Origin: AP-15 sp963747735
GTDB taxonomy: Bacteria > Pseudomonadota > Alphaproteobacteria > ATCC43930 > CGMCC-115725
Assembly: GCA_963747735.1 (NCBI GenBank)
Contig: CAVVGE010000004.1
Span: 1 to 64,000, forward strand
Reading direction: 5' to 3'
DNA length: 64,000 bases
The position numbers were made by a program, and so were the translations under genes. The notes below the pieces were generated by a model that did no database searches, was not told where the DNA came from, and was given only the letters and a program-made list of their open reading frames with translations. Below are positions 23,693-33,296 of this stretch, piece after piece (position 1 is the first letter of the stretch; each line of letters starts with the position of its first letter).

Positions 23693-25603
23693 TTAGGGCG
23701 GCTTGGCGTAGCCGGCGGTCGCCAGCGCCTGACCGATCACGGCAAGGGCAGCCGGATCGTCGATCGTGGCCGGCATCGCATAGGCTTCGCCATCGGCCAT
23801 CTTGCGCATCGTGCCGCGCAGGATTTTGCCCGAGCGTGTTTTCGGCAACCCCTTGACGACGAGCGCCCGGCGAAAGCTCGCGACCGGGCCGATCCGCTCG
23901 CGGACGAGCGCGACCGCTTCGCGCTCGACCTCTGCCGGCGCCCGCGCGACCCCGGCCTTTAGCACCAGGAGGCCGAGCGGCACCTGGCCCTTCAGCTGGT
24001 CGGCGACGCCGATCACCGCGCATTCGGCGACATCGGGATGGGCTGCCAGCACCTCTTCGATGCCGCCCGTCGACAATCGGTGCCCGGCGACGTTGATGAT
24101 GTCGTCGGTGCGGGTCATCACACTGATATAGCCGTCATTATCGATAAAGCCCGCGTCGGCGGTCTGGTAATAGCCGGGAAAGGCGCTGAGATACGCCGCG
24201 ACAAACTTGTCGTCGGCCTGCCACAGGCTCGGCAGCGCGCCGGGCGGCAACGGCAATTTGACCGCGAGCGCGCCGATTTCGCCGGCGCCGAGCTCGCGCA
24301 CGCTGCCTTCGGATTCGGCGTCGAGCACGCGCACGTCCCAGCCGGGCACGGCGCGGGTGCACGAGCCGTGCTTGACCGGCAATTGCTCGATGCCGAGGCA
24401 ATTGGCGCCGATCGGCCAGCCGGTCTCGGTCTGCCACCAATGATCGATGACCGGGATATGCAATTGCTCCTCGGCCCATTGGACGGTGGGCGGGTCAGCG
24501 CGCTCGCCGGCGAGAAACAAGGCGCGCAGGCTGCCGAGGTCGCGGCTCCGGATCAACCCGCCATCGGGATCCTCGCGCTTAATTGCGCGGAATGCGGTGG
24601 GGGCGGTAAAAAACACGCGTACCCGGTGCTGCTCGATCACGCGCCAGAAGGCGCCGGCGTCGGGGGTGCCGACCGGCTTCCCCTCGTACATGACCGTGGT
24701 GCAGCCGAGGAGCAGCGGCGCGTAGACGATGTAGGAATGGCCGACCACCCAGCCGACATCGGAGGCGGTCCAAAACACCTCGTCCGGGACCACGCCATAG
24801 ATGTTGCGCAACGACCAATGGAGCGCCACGGCATGGCCGCCATTGTCGCGCACCACGCCTTTGGGCACGCCGGTCGTGCCCGAAGTGTAGAGGATATAGA
24901 GCGGGTCGGTCGCCATGACCGGCACGCAGCCTACGGGTTTCGCCGCTTGCGTCAGCTCCTGCCAGTCATGGTCGCGGCCGGGCACGAGGTCGGCGCGACA
25001 CATCCCTCGTTGCAGGATCACACAATGCTCCGGCTGCGACTTCGCCTCGGCAATCGCGGCGTCGAGCAGCGGCTTGTAAGGGACGATGCGCTCGCCTTCG
25101 ATGCCGCACGCAGCGGAGAGCACGACGCGCGGCTTGGCGTCGTCGATCCGGGTCGCCAGCTCGTGCGCGGCAAAGCCGCCAAACACGACCGAATGGATGG
25201 CGCCGATGCGGGCGCAGGCGAGCATCGCCATCGCCGCCTGCGGCACCATCGGCATGTAGACCAGCACCCGGTCGCCCGTGCCGACGCCGAGCCCGGCAAG
25301 AACCCCGGCGAGCCGCGCCACCTCGTCGTGCAATTCACGGTACGTGAAATGCGCGGCCTGGCCGGTGACCGGGCTGTCCCAGATCAGCGCTATGCGCTCG
25401 CCATGCCCGGCGGCGACATGCCGGTCGAGCGCGTTCCAGCAGGTGTTGAGCTGCGCGCCCGCGAACCAGCGGTAAAAGGGCGGCCGGCTCCGGTCGAGCA
25501 CCCGGTCCCAGCGCCGCTCCCAATCGATCGCCTCGGCGGCTTCGGCCCAGAACTCCTCGGGCCGCTCGATCGCCCGCCGGTAGCTTTCGGCATAACCCGC
25601 CAT
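23693..25603 (-). CDS. prpE: propionate--CoA ligase
   Basis: A 636-residue AMP-forming acyl-CoA synthetase. The start MAGYAESYRRAIERPEEFWA, with the short AIERPEEFW helix, is typical of PrpE rather than Acs. The P-loop is YTSGTTGVPKG near residue 240, the adenylate motif HWWQTETGWPIG follows, then the hinge DDIINVAGHRLSTGGIEEV, and the acetyl-regulated lysine motif LPKTRSGKILRG near the C-terminus. It activates propionate (and acetate) with ATP and CoA. Single gene, convergent with folD. Confidence 0.9.
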   Translation of the reverse strand: MAGYAESYRRAIERPEEFWAEAAEAIDWERRWDRVLDRSRPPFYRWFAGAQLNTCWNALDRHVAAGHGERIALIWDSPVTGQAAHFTYRELHDEVARLAGVLAGLGVGTGDRVLVYMPMVPQAAMAMLACARIGAIHSVVFGGFAAHELATRIDDAKPRVVLSAACGIEGERIVPYKPLLDAAIAEAKSQPEHCVILQRGMCRADLVPGRDHDWQELTQAAKPVGCVPVMATDPLYILYTSGTTGVPKGVVRDNGGHAVALHWSLRNIYGVVPDEVFWTASDVGWVVGHSYIVYAPLLLGCTTVMYEGKPVGTPDAGAFWRVIEQHRVRVFFTAPTAFRAIKREDPDGGLIRSRDLGSLRALFLAGERADPPTVQWAEEQLHIPVIDHWWQTETGWPIGANCLGIEQLPVKHGSCTRAVPGWDVRVLDAESEGSVRELGAGEIGALAVKLPLPPGALPSLWQADDKFVAAYLSAFPGYYQTADAGFIDNDGYISVMTRTDDIINVAGHRLSTGGIEEVLAAHPDVAECAVIGVADQLKGQVPLGLLVLKAGVARAPAEVEREAVALVRERIGPVASFRRALVVKGLPKTRSGKILRGTMRKMADGEAYAMPATIDDPAALAVIGQALATAGYAKPP

Positions 25604-25700
25604 CCCGGTCTCCTCCCGTCCCTCCGCTCGATTCTCCGCGATCGAACGCGGTTTGCCAAGCGACGGCGCCAGCCTGTTGGTGACGGCGGCTTCGTGCCGT

Positions 25701-28223
25701 TCAGATCGGGATGTTCCAGATATCGCGGGCGTAGCCGGTGATCGTGCGGTCGGAGGAGAACCAGCTCATGCCGGCGATGTTGAGGAGGGTGGCGCGCGCC
25801 CAATCGGCCGGATGGCGCCAACGTTCGTCGACCGCGTGCTGGGCGGCACGGTAAGCCGCGAAATCGGCGGCGACGAGAAACGGGTCGCCGCGGCGCAGGC
25901 GGCTCGTCAGCGGTGCAAACCGGTGGGGGTCGCCGGGCGAGAATTCGCCCTCCTCCAAGGCCGCGACCGCGGCGGCCAAAGCCGGCGAGGCGGCGATCAT
26001 CGCGCCGGCGTCGAAACCGCCGCGAGCGCGCTCGGCCGCCTCCTCGGCGGTCAAGCCAAAGATGAACATGTTGTCGGCGCCGACCCGGTCGCGGATTTCG
26101 ATATTGGCACCGTCGAGCGTGCCGATGGTCAAGGCGCCGTTCAGCGCCATTTTCATATTGCCGGTGCCCGAGGCCTCGGTGCCGGCGGTCGAAATTTGCT
26201 CGGACAGGTCGGCGGCCGGGATCACGATCTCGGCTAGGCTCACATTGTAATTGGGCAGAAAGACGAGCTTCAGCCGATCGCCGACCAGGGGGTCGTTGTT
26301 GACCCGCTCGGCGACATCGTTGGCGAGCTTGATGATGAGCTTCGCTTGGGCATAGCCGGCCGCCGCCTTGCCGGCGAGAAATTTGACCCGCGGGACCCAA
26401 TCGCGGTCCGGCTCGGCGCGGATCGCCTGCCAGCGGGCGATCGTCTCCAGCAGATTGAGAAACTGGCGCTTGTATTCGTGGATGCGCTTGACGTGCACGT
26501 CGAAGAGAGCGGCCGGGTCGAGAGGCAGCCCGAGACGCTCGCGCGCGATCCGCGCCAGCGCCCGTTTGTTGGCGAGCTTGACCGCGGCGAGGCGCTCGCG
26601 CAGGCCCACATCCTCGGCCTGACCCACGAGGCTGGAGAGCGCTTCCGGATCGTCGAGGATTTTGGCGCCGCAGACCGCGCAAAGGAGGCGGGTCAGCCGA
26701 GGGTTCGCCTGATGCAGCCAGCGGCGGAAGGCGATGCCGTTGGTCTCGGCGACGATGCGGTCCGGGTAAAGCCGATGAAATTCGCCAAACACGGTGCGGC
26801 GCATCAGCTCGGTGTGCAGCGCCGAGACGCCGTTGACCCGGTGCGAGCCAAAAAAAGCGAGGTTGCCCATGCGCACCCGTCCGCCTGCCTCGTCGATCAG
26901 CGACACCGCGGGAAAGCGCGCCTGATCGATCGCTTCGCGCTGATCGAGGCAGGCGAGATGATCCCGGTCGAGCGCACGGATGATTTCGAGATGGCGCGGC
27001 AACGCGGTCTCGAACAGCGCCACCGGCCAGCTTTCCAGCGCCTCGGGCATCAACGAATGGTTGGTGTAGGCGAAACTTTCGCGAGTGATCCGCCAGGCCT
27101 CCTCCCAGGGGGTGTGATGACGGTCGACAAGGATGCGCATCAGCTCGGCGACGGCGATCGCGGGATGGGTGTCGTTGAGCTGGATCGCAACATGGGCCGG
27201 CAGCGTGTCGAGCCGGCCATGGGCGCGCAGGTGCTGCCCGACGAGGTCCTGGATCGAGGCGGTGACGAAGAAATATTCCTGGCGCAAGCGCAGCTCGCGG
27301 CCGGCGGCCGAATTGTCGCCGGGGTAGAGGACTTTTGAGATCGCCTCGGCCCGCGACTGCTCGGAGAGCGCCCCCACATGGTCGCCGTCGTTGAACAATT
27401 CGAGGCGCAGCGGATCGGTGGCGCGGGCCGACCACAGCCGCAGCAGATTGACGTGGCGGCCGCGCCAGCCCACGATCGGCGTGTCGAAAGCGACGGCCTC
27501 GACCGTCTCGCCGGGCAGCCATGCCGAACGCTCTGGCCCGTCGGACGAGCCGATCCGCTCGAGATGGCCGCCGAAATGGACGGCGTAGACGACCTCGGGC
27601 CGCTCGAACTCCCACGGGTTGCCGAAGGACAGCCACTGCTCGGGAAATTCCTTTTGCCAGCCATCCTTGATGACCTGGCGGAACAGGCCGTGATCGTAGC
27701 GGATACCGTAGCCGCAGGCCGGAATCCCGAGCGCTGCCATGCTGTCGAGAAAGCAGGCGGCAAGCCGCCCGAGTCCGCCATTGCCGAGCGCCGCGTCGGG
27801 CTCGGCATCGCGGATGCGCTCGAAATCGACACCGAGACCGCCGAGCGCCGCGGCGACGACTTCGCCGATCCGCAAATTCTCGATCACGTCGTTGAGGAGC
27901 CGCCCGATCAGGAACTCGAGCGACAGGTAGCAGACGCGCTTGCGCCCATTGGCGGCGCTTGCCCGCTCGCCGGCGAGCCGCCGCTGGATGACCTGGTCGC
28001 GCAACGCCAACGCGGTCGCGACAAACCAGTCGCGCTCGCTCGCGCTCGGTGCGTCCTTGCCGATCGAGAGCGTCAGCTTGGCGAGGATCGTCGCCTTGAA
28101 CGCCTCGATATCCGCCGCGCTGGCAGGGGCGTCGCCGATCGCTGCGGGCGCCCCGGCTAGGGCAATATTCATGTCTTTGCTGCTCATCGGCATTGCTGGG
28201 CACGCAATCGGGTTTCGGGGCAT
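25701..28223 (-). CDS. glgP: glycogen/starch phosphorylase
   Basis: An 840-residue enzyme with family blocks GRKRVCYLSLEFLIGRLLND, DAALGNGGLGRLAACFLDSM, YGIRYDHGLFRQ, AIQLNDTHPAIAVAELMRIL, NPRLTRLLCA, and the PLP-lysine motif ASGTGNMKMALNGALTIG followed by LDGANIEI. It releases glucose-1-phosphate from alpha-1,4-glucan ends. In-frame ATG codons at 28193 and 28172 give MPMSSKD and MNIALAG starts that fit family N-termini equally well; the upstream start is kept provisionally. No other glg genes adjoin. Confidence 0.93.
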   Translation of the reverse strand: MPRNPIACPAMPMSSKDMNIALAGAPAAIGDAPASAADIEAFKATILAKLTLSIGKDAPSASERDWFVATALALRDQVIQRRLAGERASAANGRKRVCYLSLEFLIGRLLNDVIENLRIGEVVAAALGGLGVDFERIRDAEPDAALGNGGLGRLAACFLDSMAALGIPACGYGIRYDHGLFRQVIKDGWQKEFPEQWLSFGNPWEFERPEVVYAVHFGGHLERIGSSDGPERSAWLPGETVEAVAFDTPIVGWRGRHVNLLRLWSARATDPLRLELFNDGDHVGALSEQSRAEAISKVLYPGDNSAAGRELRLRQEYFFVTASIQDLVGQHLRAHGRLDTLPAHVAIQLNDTHPAIAVAELMRILVDRHHTPWEEAWRITRESFAYTNHSLMPEALESWPVALFETALPRHLEIIRALDRDHLACLDQREAIDQARFPAVSLIDEAGGRVRMGNLAFFGSHRVNGVSALHTELMRRTVFGEFHRLYPDRIVAETNGIAFRRWLHQANPRLTRLLCAVCGAKILDDPEALSSLVGQAEDVGLRERLAAVKLANKRALARIARERLGLPLDPAALFDVHVKRIHEYKRQFLNLLETIARWQAIRAEPDRDWVPRVKFLAGKAAAGYAQAKLIIKLANDVAERVNNDPLVGDRLKLVFLPNYNVSLAEIVIPAADLSEQISTAGTEASGTGNMKMALNGALTIGTLDGANIEIRDRVGADNMFIFGLTAEEAAERARGGFDAGAMIAASPALAAAVAALEEGEFSPGDPHRFAPLTSRLRRGDPFLVAADFAAYRAAQHAVDERWRHPADWARATLLNIAGMSWFSSDRTITGYARDIWNIPI

Positions 28224-28381
28224 CTTCGTTGATGCACCGCGGCATCTTGGCGCGTAGAGCTTAGCGTTATGTTACGCTCGGCGAGCCTGGCAATCCCCTG
28301 TTGCGCTGCCGCAGCCCACCTTGCGATGGCGGCGGCCGCCCAAGCGGGGGCTGGATCGCAGCGGTAGAATCGCCAGCTGTT

Positions 28382-29689
28382 CTAGACCGAGGCCGGGATA
28401 GCTCGTTTGACCAGCCGGGCGCAGAAAAAGCCGTCCAGCCCGTCATATTCGGCGAAATGGCACGGCAAGGTGCGCAGATCGCCGGTGTCGGTAATCCATT
28501 CGGCGCTGGCGCCGATTTCGGCGGGGTCGATCGGCTCGCGCGCGAGCGATGCGCCGGCGCGCAGCAGAGCATCGATCCGCTGCGAGCCTTCCTGCGGCTC
28601 GAGCGAGCAGGTGCAGTAGACGAGCGTGCCCCCGGGCCGCAACATCTCGACCGCAGCGCGCAGCAGGCCTTCCTGCACCGCTGCGAGGCGGGTCACATCT
28701 TCGGGCAGCTTTAGATGCGGGACGTCGGGGTGGCGGCGGATTGCCCCGGTCGTGGTGCAAGGCGCGTCGAGCAATACCGCATCCACCGGCTGCGGCGGAC
28801 GCCAGGAAAGGGCATCGGCCGCCACCGCCTCGATCGGCAAGGACAACCGGTTGAAGTTGGCGACCAGACGGTCGAGCCGGCGGGCCGAGCGGTCAACCGC
28901 GGTTACCCGCGCCCCAGCCGCCGCCAGCTGGGCGGTCTTGCCGCCGGGCGCGGCGCACAGATCGACGACGTCGCGTCCGGCGAGGTCGCCGAAGAGCCGC
29001 GCCGGCAGTGCGGCAGCTGCGTCCTGCACCCACCAGGCGCCTTCATCATAGCCGGGCAACGCCATGATCGAGCCGCCCGACGCGCGGCGCAAGGTGCCGG
29101 TCGGCAGCACGACTGCCTGCAGTTTTTCGCACCAGTCACCGACCCCGTCGCGCAGTGTCAGGTCGAGCGGCGCTTCGCGCATATGCGCCATTGCAATGGC
29201 CCGCGCGGTGGCTTCGCCATAGCCGCGGCTCCACGAATGCCACAGCCAATCGGGCGTGTTGAGGCGGGCGGCGTCCTGCGTCTCCGCCAGGGCGGCGCCT
29301 TCGACGCTCAGCCGCCGCAGCACCGCGTTGACGAGGCCCTTGTGCGAAAGAAAGCTGCAGCTGTGCGCCAGATCGACGCTGGTCGCCACCGCCGCATGTG
29401 CCGGGGTGCGCAGGAACAACAGCTGGGCGATGCCGAGGCGCAGGATGTCGTGCACCGTGGCTGCCCGCGGCGGCAGCGGTGTATTGAGGCACAGCGCTAT
29501 CAGCGCATCGATCTGCCCCAGCCGGCGCAGCACCGTGGCGACGAGCAGCCGGGCAAAGGCGCGGTCTCGCCCCGACAATTGGTGGATCGCCGGGTTCTCT
29601 TCGATTGCATCGTCGAGCGGGCGCCTGCGGCGCAGCACCGCACCGATCAGATCGAGCGCCGCAAGGCGCGCGGTCGGCCATTGTGACAT
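28382..29689 (-). CDS. rsmB: 16S rRNA m5C967 methyltransferase
   Basis: A 435-residue protein from ATG at 29689 (GGGAAG ribosome site; a GTG five codons upstream is less likely). The N-terminal NusB-like domain includes RDRAFARLLVATVLRRLGQI and LRLGIAQLLFLRTPAHAAV. The Rossmann methyltransferase domain has VVDLCAAPGGKTAQLAAAG, VTAVDRSARRLDR, catalytic DAPCT in VLLDAPCTTTGAIRRHPDVP, and YCTCSLEPQEG carrying the second catalytic Cys. It methylates C967 of 16S rRNA. Confidence 0.93.
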   Translation of the reverse strand: MSQWPTARLAALDLIGAVLRRRRPLDDAIEENPAIHQLSGRDRAFARLLVATVLRRLGQIDALIALCLNTPLPPRAATVHDILRLGIAQLLFLRTPAHAAVATSVDLAHSCSFLSHKGLVNAVLRRLSVEGAALAETQDAARLNTPDWLWHSWSRGYGEATARAIAMAHMREAPLDLTLRDGVGDWCEKLQAVVLPTGTLRRASGGSIMALPGYDEGAWWVQDAAAALPARLFGDLAGRDVVDLCAAPGGKTAQLAAAGARVTAVDRSARRLDRLVANFNRLSLPIEAVAADALSWRPPQPVDAVLLDAPCTTTGAIRRHPDVPHLKLPEDVTRLAAVQEGLLRAAVEMLRPGGTLVYCTCSLEPQEGSQRIDALLRAGASLAREPIDPAEIGASAEWITDTGDLRTLPCHFAEYDGLDGFFCARLVKRAIPASV

Positions 29690-30081
29690 CAACGTTCTTC
29701 CCACACCCTCGTCGGCAGCGCCCGAGCCGCCTTCGGCAGCTCAGGCCGATTTGTCCAAAGTTGCCGCGGGAAACGTCGTCCCGCAACCTTCGTTCCACAA
29801 GCGCGCTTTAAAGACGCGGTTGGCGGGGCTCGGCCATGCCCCCGCGTCGCGGCCCTGGAAACGAGCCAAAAAGCCCCGCTCCGACCGCAAAGCCGAGCAG
29901 AAACCCACGGCAGCCGGGCGGCGGCGCGATATCGGCAGCTTATAGGGTATCGGTCCGGGCGATGCTTGCGAACGGGACAACAACAACCGCGGCACCGATT
30001 TTTGACACAAGTCGCACCGGGCTTGCCGACACCCGCCGAGGTGCCCATGCTGGCGGCGTCGCCACAGGGAGCCGCAGCACG
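29690..30081. other. intergenic region between rsmB and the TauD gene
   Basis: Divergent promoter space. Open frames cross it on both strands (one ends at 29945), rich in Arg/Pro/Ala, without a recognised family or ribosome site. Nothing firm assigned. Confidence 0.35.
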
Positions 30082-30978
30082 ATGATCACGACCCTGGTGC
30101 GGGATCGGAGCAGCAGCGCGGGCATTCTCCCCGCCGGGTGCGCGATCGGCCCGCGCTTATCGGCGGCGGCGGGGACTACGGTGACCGGCATCGATCTGTC
30201 TCAGCCGTTGGCGCCCGCCCAGCGCGAGCGCATCCTCGATGCCTTTCGCGATCACCATGTCATCGTCTTTCCGGAGCAGCTCCTGACGAGGGAGCGGCAG
30301 TTTGCGTTTGCGGCGAATTTTGGCGAAGTCGAGCGCCACGGCGGCGGAGGTTCGGCAACCAAGCGATACGCGGTTGCCCATGTGATCTCGAACCTCGACG
30401 CAAGCGGCAACCCGATCGACCGGTCTTTCTCCGCGGTCAGCAACTATCGCTGGCATACCGACAAATCCTATCAGCCGGTGCCGCCGATGGCGACGATGCT
30501 TTACGCGGTCGAATTGCCATCGCACGGCGGCGACACGGAATTTGCCAACACTGCAATGGCTTATGCTGCGCTGCCGGAGGAGATGAAACGCCGGATCGCC
30601 GCGCTGCGGGTGGTTTTTCGCTGGGGCGCGGGCCTCAGCGAAACGGATGCTGCCGCATACGGCGGATTGGCCGGGCGCCCGGCGGTTTCCCACCCGCTGG
30701 TGCGCACCCATCCCGATACCGGGGCAAAGGCGCTCTATCTCGGCAATCACGCCTCGCATATCGACGGGCTGCCAAAGACGGAGGGAGCGGTCTTGCTCGA
30801 CCGGCTGCTCGACCACGCGACCCGGCGAGAATTCGTCTACGCCCATCGCTGGCGGCGCGGCGATTTGGTGATGTGGGACAATCGCTGTCTCTTGCACCGC
30901 GCCGTCGCCAATTACGATTTGAGCCGAGACCGGCGGATCCTGCATCGTACCGTGCTCAAGGGGAGCGCGCCGGTTTGA
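30082..30978 (+). CDS. TauD/TfdA-family Fe(II)/2-oxoglutarate dioxygenase
   Basis: A 298-residue protein from ATG at 30082; the longer upstream frame is Arg/Pro-rich and unlike the family. The N-terminal SAAAGTTVTGIDLSQPLAPA is characteristic. The iron motif H-x-D is His124/Asp126 in YRWHTDKSY; the distal His lies in DNRCLLHRAVANYD and the 2-oxoglutarate Arg in RRILHRTVLKG. FADP-like and taurine-like substrate loops cannot be assigned, so the substrate (taurine, alkyl sulfate, aryloxyacetate or other) is unknown. Divergent from rsmB. Confidence 0.9.
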   Translation: MITTLVRDRSSSAGILPAGCAIGPRLSAAAGTTVTGIDLSQPLAPAQRERILDAFRDHHVIVFPEQLLTRERQFAFAANFGEVERHGGGGSATKRYAVAHVISNLDASGNPIDRSFSAVSNYRWHTDKSYQPVPPMATMLYAVELPSHGGDTEFANTAMAYAALPEEMKRRIAALRVVFRWGAGLSETDAAAYGGLAGRPAVSHPLVRTHPDTGAKALYLGNHASHIDGLPKTEGAVLLDRLLDHATRREFVYAHRWRRGDLVMWDNRCLLHRAVANYDLSRDRRILHRTVLKGSAPV

Positions 30979-31052
30979 GCAGAGCTTTCTTCATCCGCGC
31001 CCGGTGACGCCCCGCCGCCCCGCCGCGCCGTCAGCTTCGGACGCGGTTTCGG

Positions 31053-32402
31053 TCATCCGGTCGGTTGCGGTCGCAGTGGCCCGGCCCGGCCCGCGGACGC
31101 GAGGGCGGCGCGGTCCGCCGGATCGGCCTCGCGGCTGGCCAGCTCGGCGGCGACGACCCGGCGCGCCGCCGCGGCGATGATGACTACCGCATAAAATCCG
31201 TCATAGGTCGCCAACGTCGCGAACGTGCCGCCGACGCAATACCCGATCAGCGCCACTTGCAGCATTCGCCCAAGATTGTTCGCCCATAGGAGATCCGGCC
31301 GGCGGCGCGTGCGCCGCATCAGCCAGCCCGCGTCGAGGGCGGCAGCCGCAATGATCGCGATGTAGAGGGCGAGGCCTGGGAAGCCGTGGTCCCCCAGCAT
31401 CTCGAACCAGTCGCTATGCGGCGCTCGCGCCCGGGTCAGCTTGGGCAGAGTGCTGTCCCAGAGCTGTCGATTGACCGATTGCGGATCAAAGGACCAATGA
31501 AAGCCGGCGCCGGTAAACGGCCGCTTCAGCGCCATCTCCCACGACAGCTGCCACAGATAGAGGCGGCTTTCGGCCGACTCGTCCTTTTGGTAGGTTTCGA
31601 TCGTCGCCATCCGTTCGGTCCATTCGGCCGGCGCGAGCTTCCACACTCCGACCGCCGCGACGGCAATCAAGACCAGCATTCCGAGCTTTTTGCGCGTGCG
31701 CAACCACAGCACCGCCGCCATCGCGACAAGAGCGACCAGCGCACCACGGGAATAGGTGAAGAAATCTCCCAGCAGGGTCAGGCCGATCAAACCCAGCAGG
31801 AGCCATTTGAGGGCGGGGTGGGAATATCGTTCGCGCAAATAAAACATCAATGGCAGGATCATCGTCAGCGCGACGCCGAGGTCGTTGTTGTCGCCGATCA
31901 TCGTGCCGTCCGGGCCGTAAACCCGGTACGCGCCGCCATGCATGATCGTGAAGATGCCGCCGCGCAGACCAAAGAACCCGATCGAAAGCACGCATACCAC
32001 GATCAATTGATCGAGACGGGCCCGCGTCGTCGTCAGCAAATAGGCGACGATCGTCATCAACAGCATTTTCTCGGTGAGCTGCCATTTGTCGTAGATCTGG
32101 GCCGGCGGACCCGTTCCGACCAATGAGGTCAAGGTTATCCACAGCATCAGCAGCAGCAGCAGCAGCGTAGTCTTGTTCCAGGGCGGCGTTTTCGGCTCGT
32201 TCGGCGCCAGGAACCACGCCAGCAAGGTGGCGACCGCGACAATCAACGCATAGGGCGGATCGGCGAAAGGCCCGCCCCAGACGAGCTTATGCGGGCTCAT
32301 CAGCGACACCCAGAACCACATCAGGATGCCGAAGAACGGACCCTTTATGAAGATGAAGGGCAGCAGCCCGAAAAAGGCGAGGGCCAGGGCATATCCGCGC
32401 AC
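31053..32402 (-). CDS. exosortase-A-associated O-glycosylation ligase
   Basis: A 449-residue polytopic membrane protein with about ten helices. GTG start at 32402 with GAGGAG 11 bases upstream. The O-antigen-ligase (Wzy_C) region appears as DFFTYSRGALVALVAMAAVL, and GFHWSFDPQ, ARAPHSDWFEMLGDHGFPGL follow, where the periplasmic His/Arg motifs lie. The first helices (LALAFFGLLPFIFIKGPFFG, WVSLMSPHKLVWG) match the subfamily linked to exosortase A (PEP-CTERM/EPS systems). Likely role: transferring a glycan to PEP-CTERM protein or exporting EPS. The PEP-CTERM protein at 6760 is a possible client; no exosortase gene is in the window. Confidence 0.85.
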   Translation of the reverse strand: MRGYALALAFFGLLPFIFIKGPFFGILMWFWVSLMSPHKLVWGGPFADPPYALIVAVATLLAWFLAPNEPKTPPWNKTTLLLLLLMLWITLTSLVGTGPPAQIYDKWQLTEKMLLMTIVAYLLTTTRARLDQLIVVCVLSIGFFGLRGGIFTIMHGGAYRVYGPDGTMIGDNNDLGVALTMILPLMFYLRERYSHPALKWLLLGLIGLTLLGDFFTYSRGALVALVAMAAVLWLRTRKKLGMLVLIAVAAVGVWKLAPAEWTERMATIETYQKDESAESRLYLWQLSWEMALKRPFTGAGFHWSFDPQSVNRQLWDSTLPKLTRARAPHSDWFEMLGDHGFPGLALYIAIIAAAALDAGWLMRRTRRRPDLLWANNLGRMLQVALIGYCVGGTFATLATYDGFYAVVIIAAAARRVVAAELASREADPADRAALASAGRAGPLRPQPTG

Positions 32403-32842
32403 GCTATCGCCACTCCTCTGGACTGCCGGCGATGTCGAGCTCGATAGGGATTATCCCGATTATATGGCTCATCGACGACATCGTGTACAAGCCGCCGATC
32501 CCGAGCTGGCCGGACAAGCTGATCTGACCGCCCCATTCAAATCTTATCAACTCCGATGTGCGACAAATTGGCGTTAATAAATGATTTATCGGAGCCAAGC
32601 ACGTCGCTGAAATACACAGGCTAACCTAGCGCATTTGAAGCGTACGGGCAACCTCGATCGTAAAGTGCGCAGGTAAGCTGGACGATCTGCGCCCTTTGAG
32701 GTTCAGATGGGAGATTACAGTATCACGCACGGCCACTGATCCCGCCTTGCTCGGCCGAATGATCGAAGGGTCGATTGCCCGAGATCAGCGGAGCGGTTTG
32801 CGGCCGTGGCCGACCGACCTCGGGGGCGCCGTTTGTCGGTGC
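32403..32842. other. intergenic region, no gene assigned
   Basis: Holds the promoter of the ligase gene. A 64-codon minus-strand frame (32404-32598) abuts the ligase start but has only a TTG initiator and no family. Confidence 0.4.
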
Positions 32843-33079
32843 TCAACAATCCTCATGGCCGGTTTCGTCGTAGCCGTGCCGGCTGCTGTAGAACATCAGC
32901 GACATCAGGCCGATCCCGAGCCCCAGGGTGGCAACGACGCCAAAGGCCATCGCCAGCCAGCCCTTCCAGCTGATTTCCGATACACCCATTGCGTTCCAGG
33001 AGATCACGATCGCGATCGCCACCGCGAGGACCGCGGCGGCCCCGACCACGGCGGCCAGCCAGCTCGTTTTCGAACGCAT
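32843..33079 (-). CDS. small two-helix membrane protein
   Basis: A 78-residue protein: a basic MRSKTSWLAAV start, helix AAVLAVAIAIVISW, a loop with MGVSEISWKGWLAMAFG, a second helix ATLGLGIGLMSLMFYSS, and an acidic tail RHGYDETGHEDC with a terminal Cys. The pattern WKGWLAMAFGVVATLGLGIG recurs in small Rhodospirillales inner-membrane proteins of unknown role. Divergent from metY, about 217 bases between starts. Confidence 0.7.
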   Translation of the reverse strand: MRSKTSWLAAVVGAAAVLAVAIAIVISWNAMGVSEISWKGWLAMAFGVVATLGLGIGLMSLMFYSSRHGYDETGHEDC

Positions 33080-33296
33080 GGTCTGCTCCGCTATTGGTCG
33101 GCCGGGTCATATCGGCAATGCCGCAATCTTCGCAAATCGTCGCCGCGCCGCGCCGCTCGTCGATCGTCCTGTCGGGCGGCTCGGGCGTACCCGAAGAACG
33201 TGCCGGGCGGCGATCTGTCCCTTCAGGCAAAAGCCGCTTACGCCGTGGCCGCCAGCCGTGGCAAAGTGGCCGCGCCGCTCCCCGACGGAGACCAGA

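Noticed and set aside
29256..29945. long plus-strand frame over the start of rsmB
   Set aside because: It is mostly antisense of rsmB; the tail is Arg/Pro-rich and family-less.
32404..32598. 64-codon frame abutting the ligase start
   Set aside because: TTG initiator, no ribosome site and no family; likely leader sequence.
33100..33296. SAM-type riboswitch upstream of metY
   Set aside because: Parts recall SAM-II spacing (GGCGATCTG, a CTT..GCC stem), but the conserved GCTTGCAGCC and AGTCGCTAAA blocks are missing.
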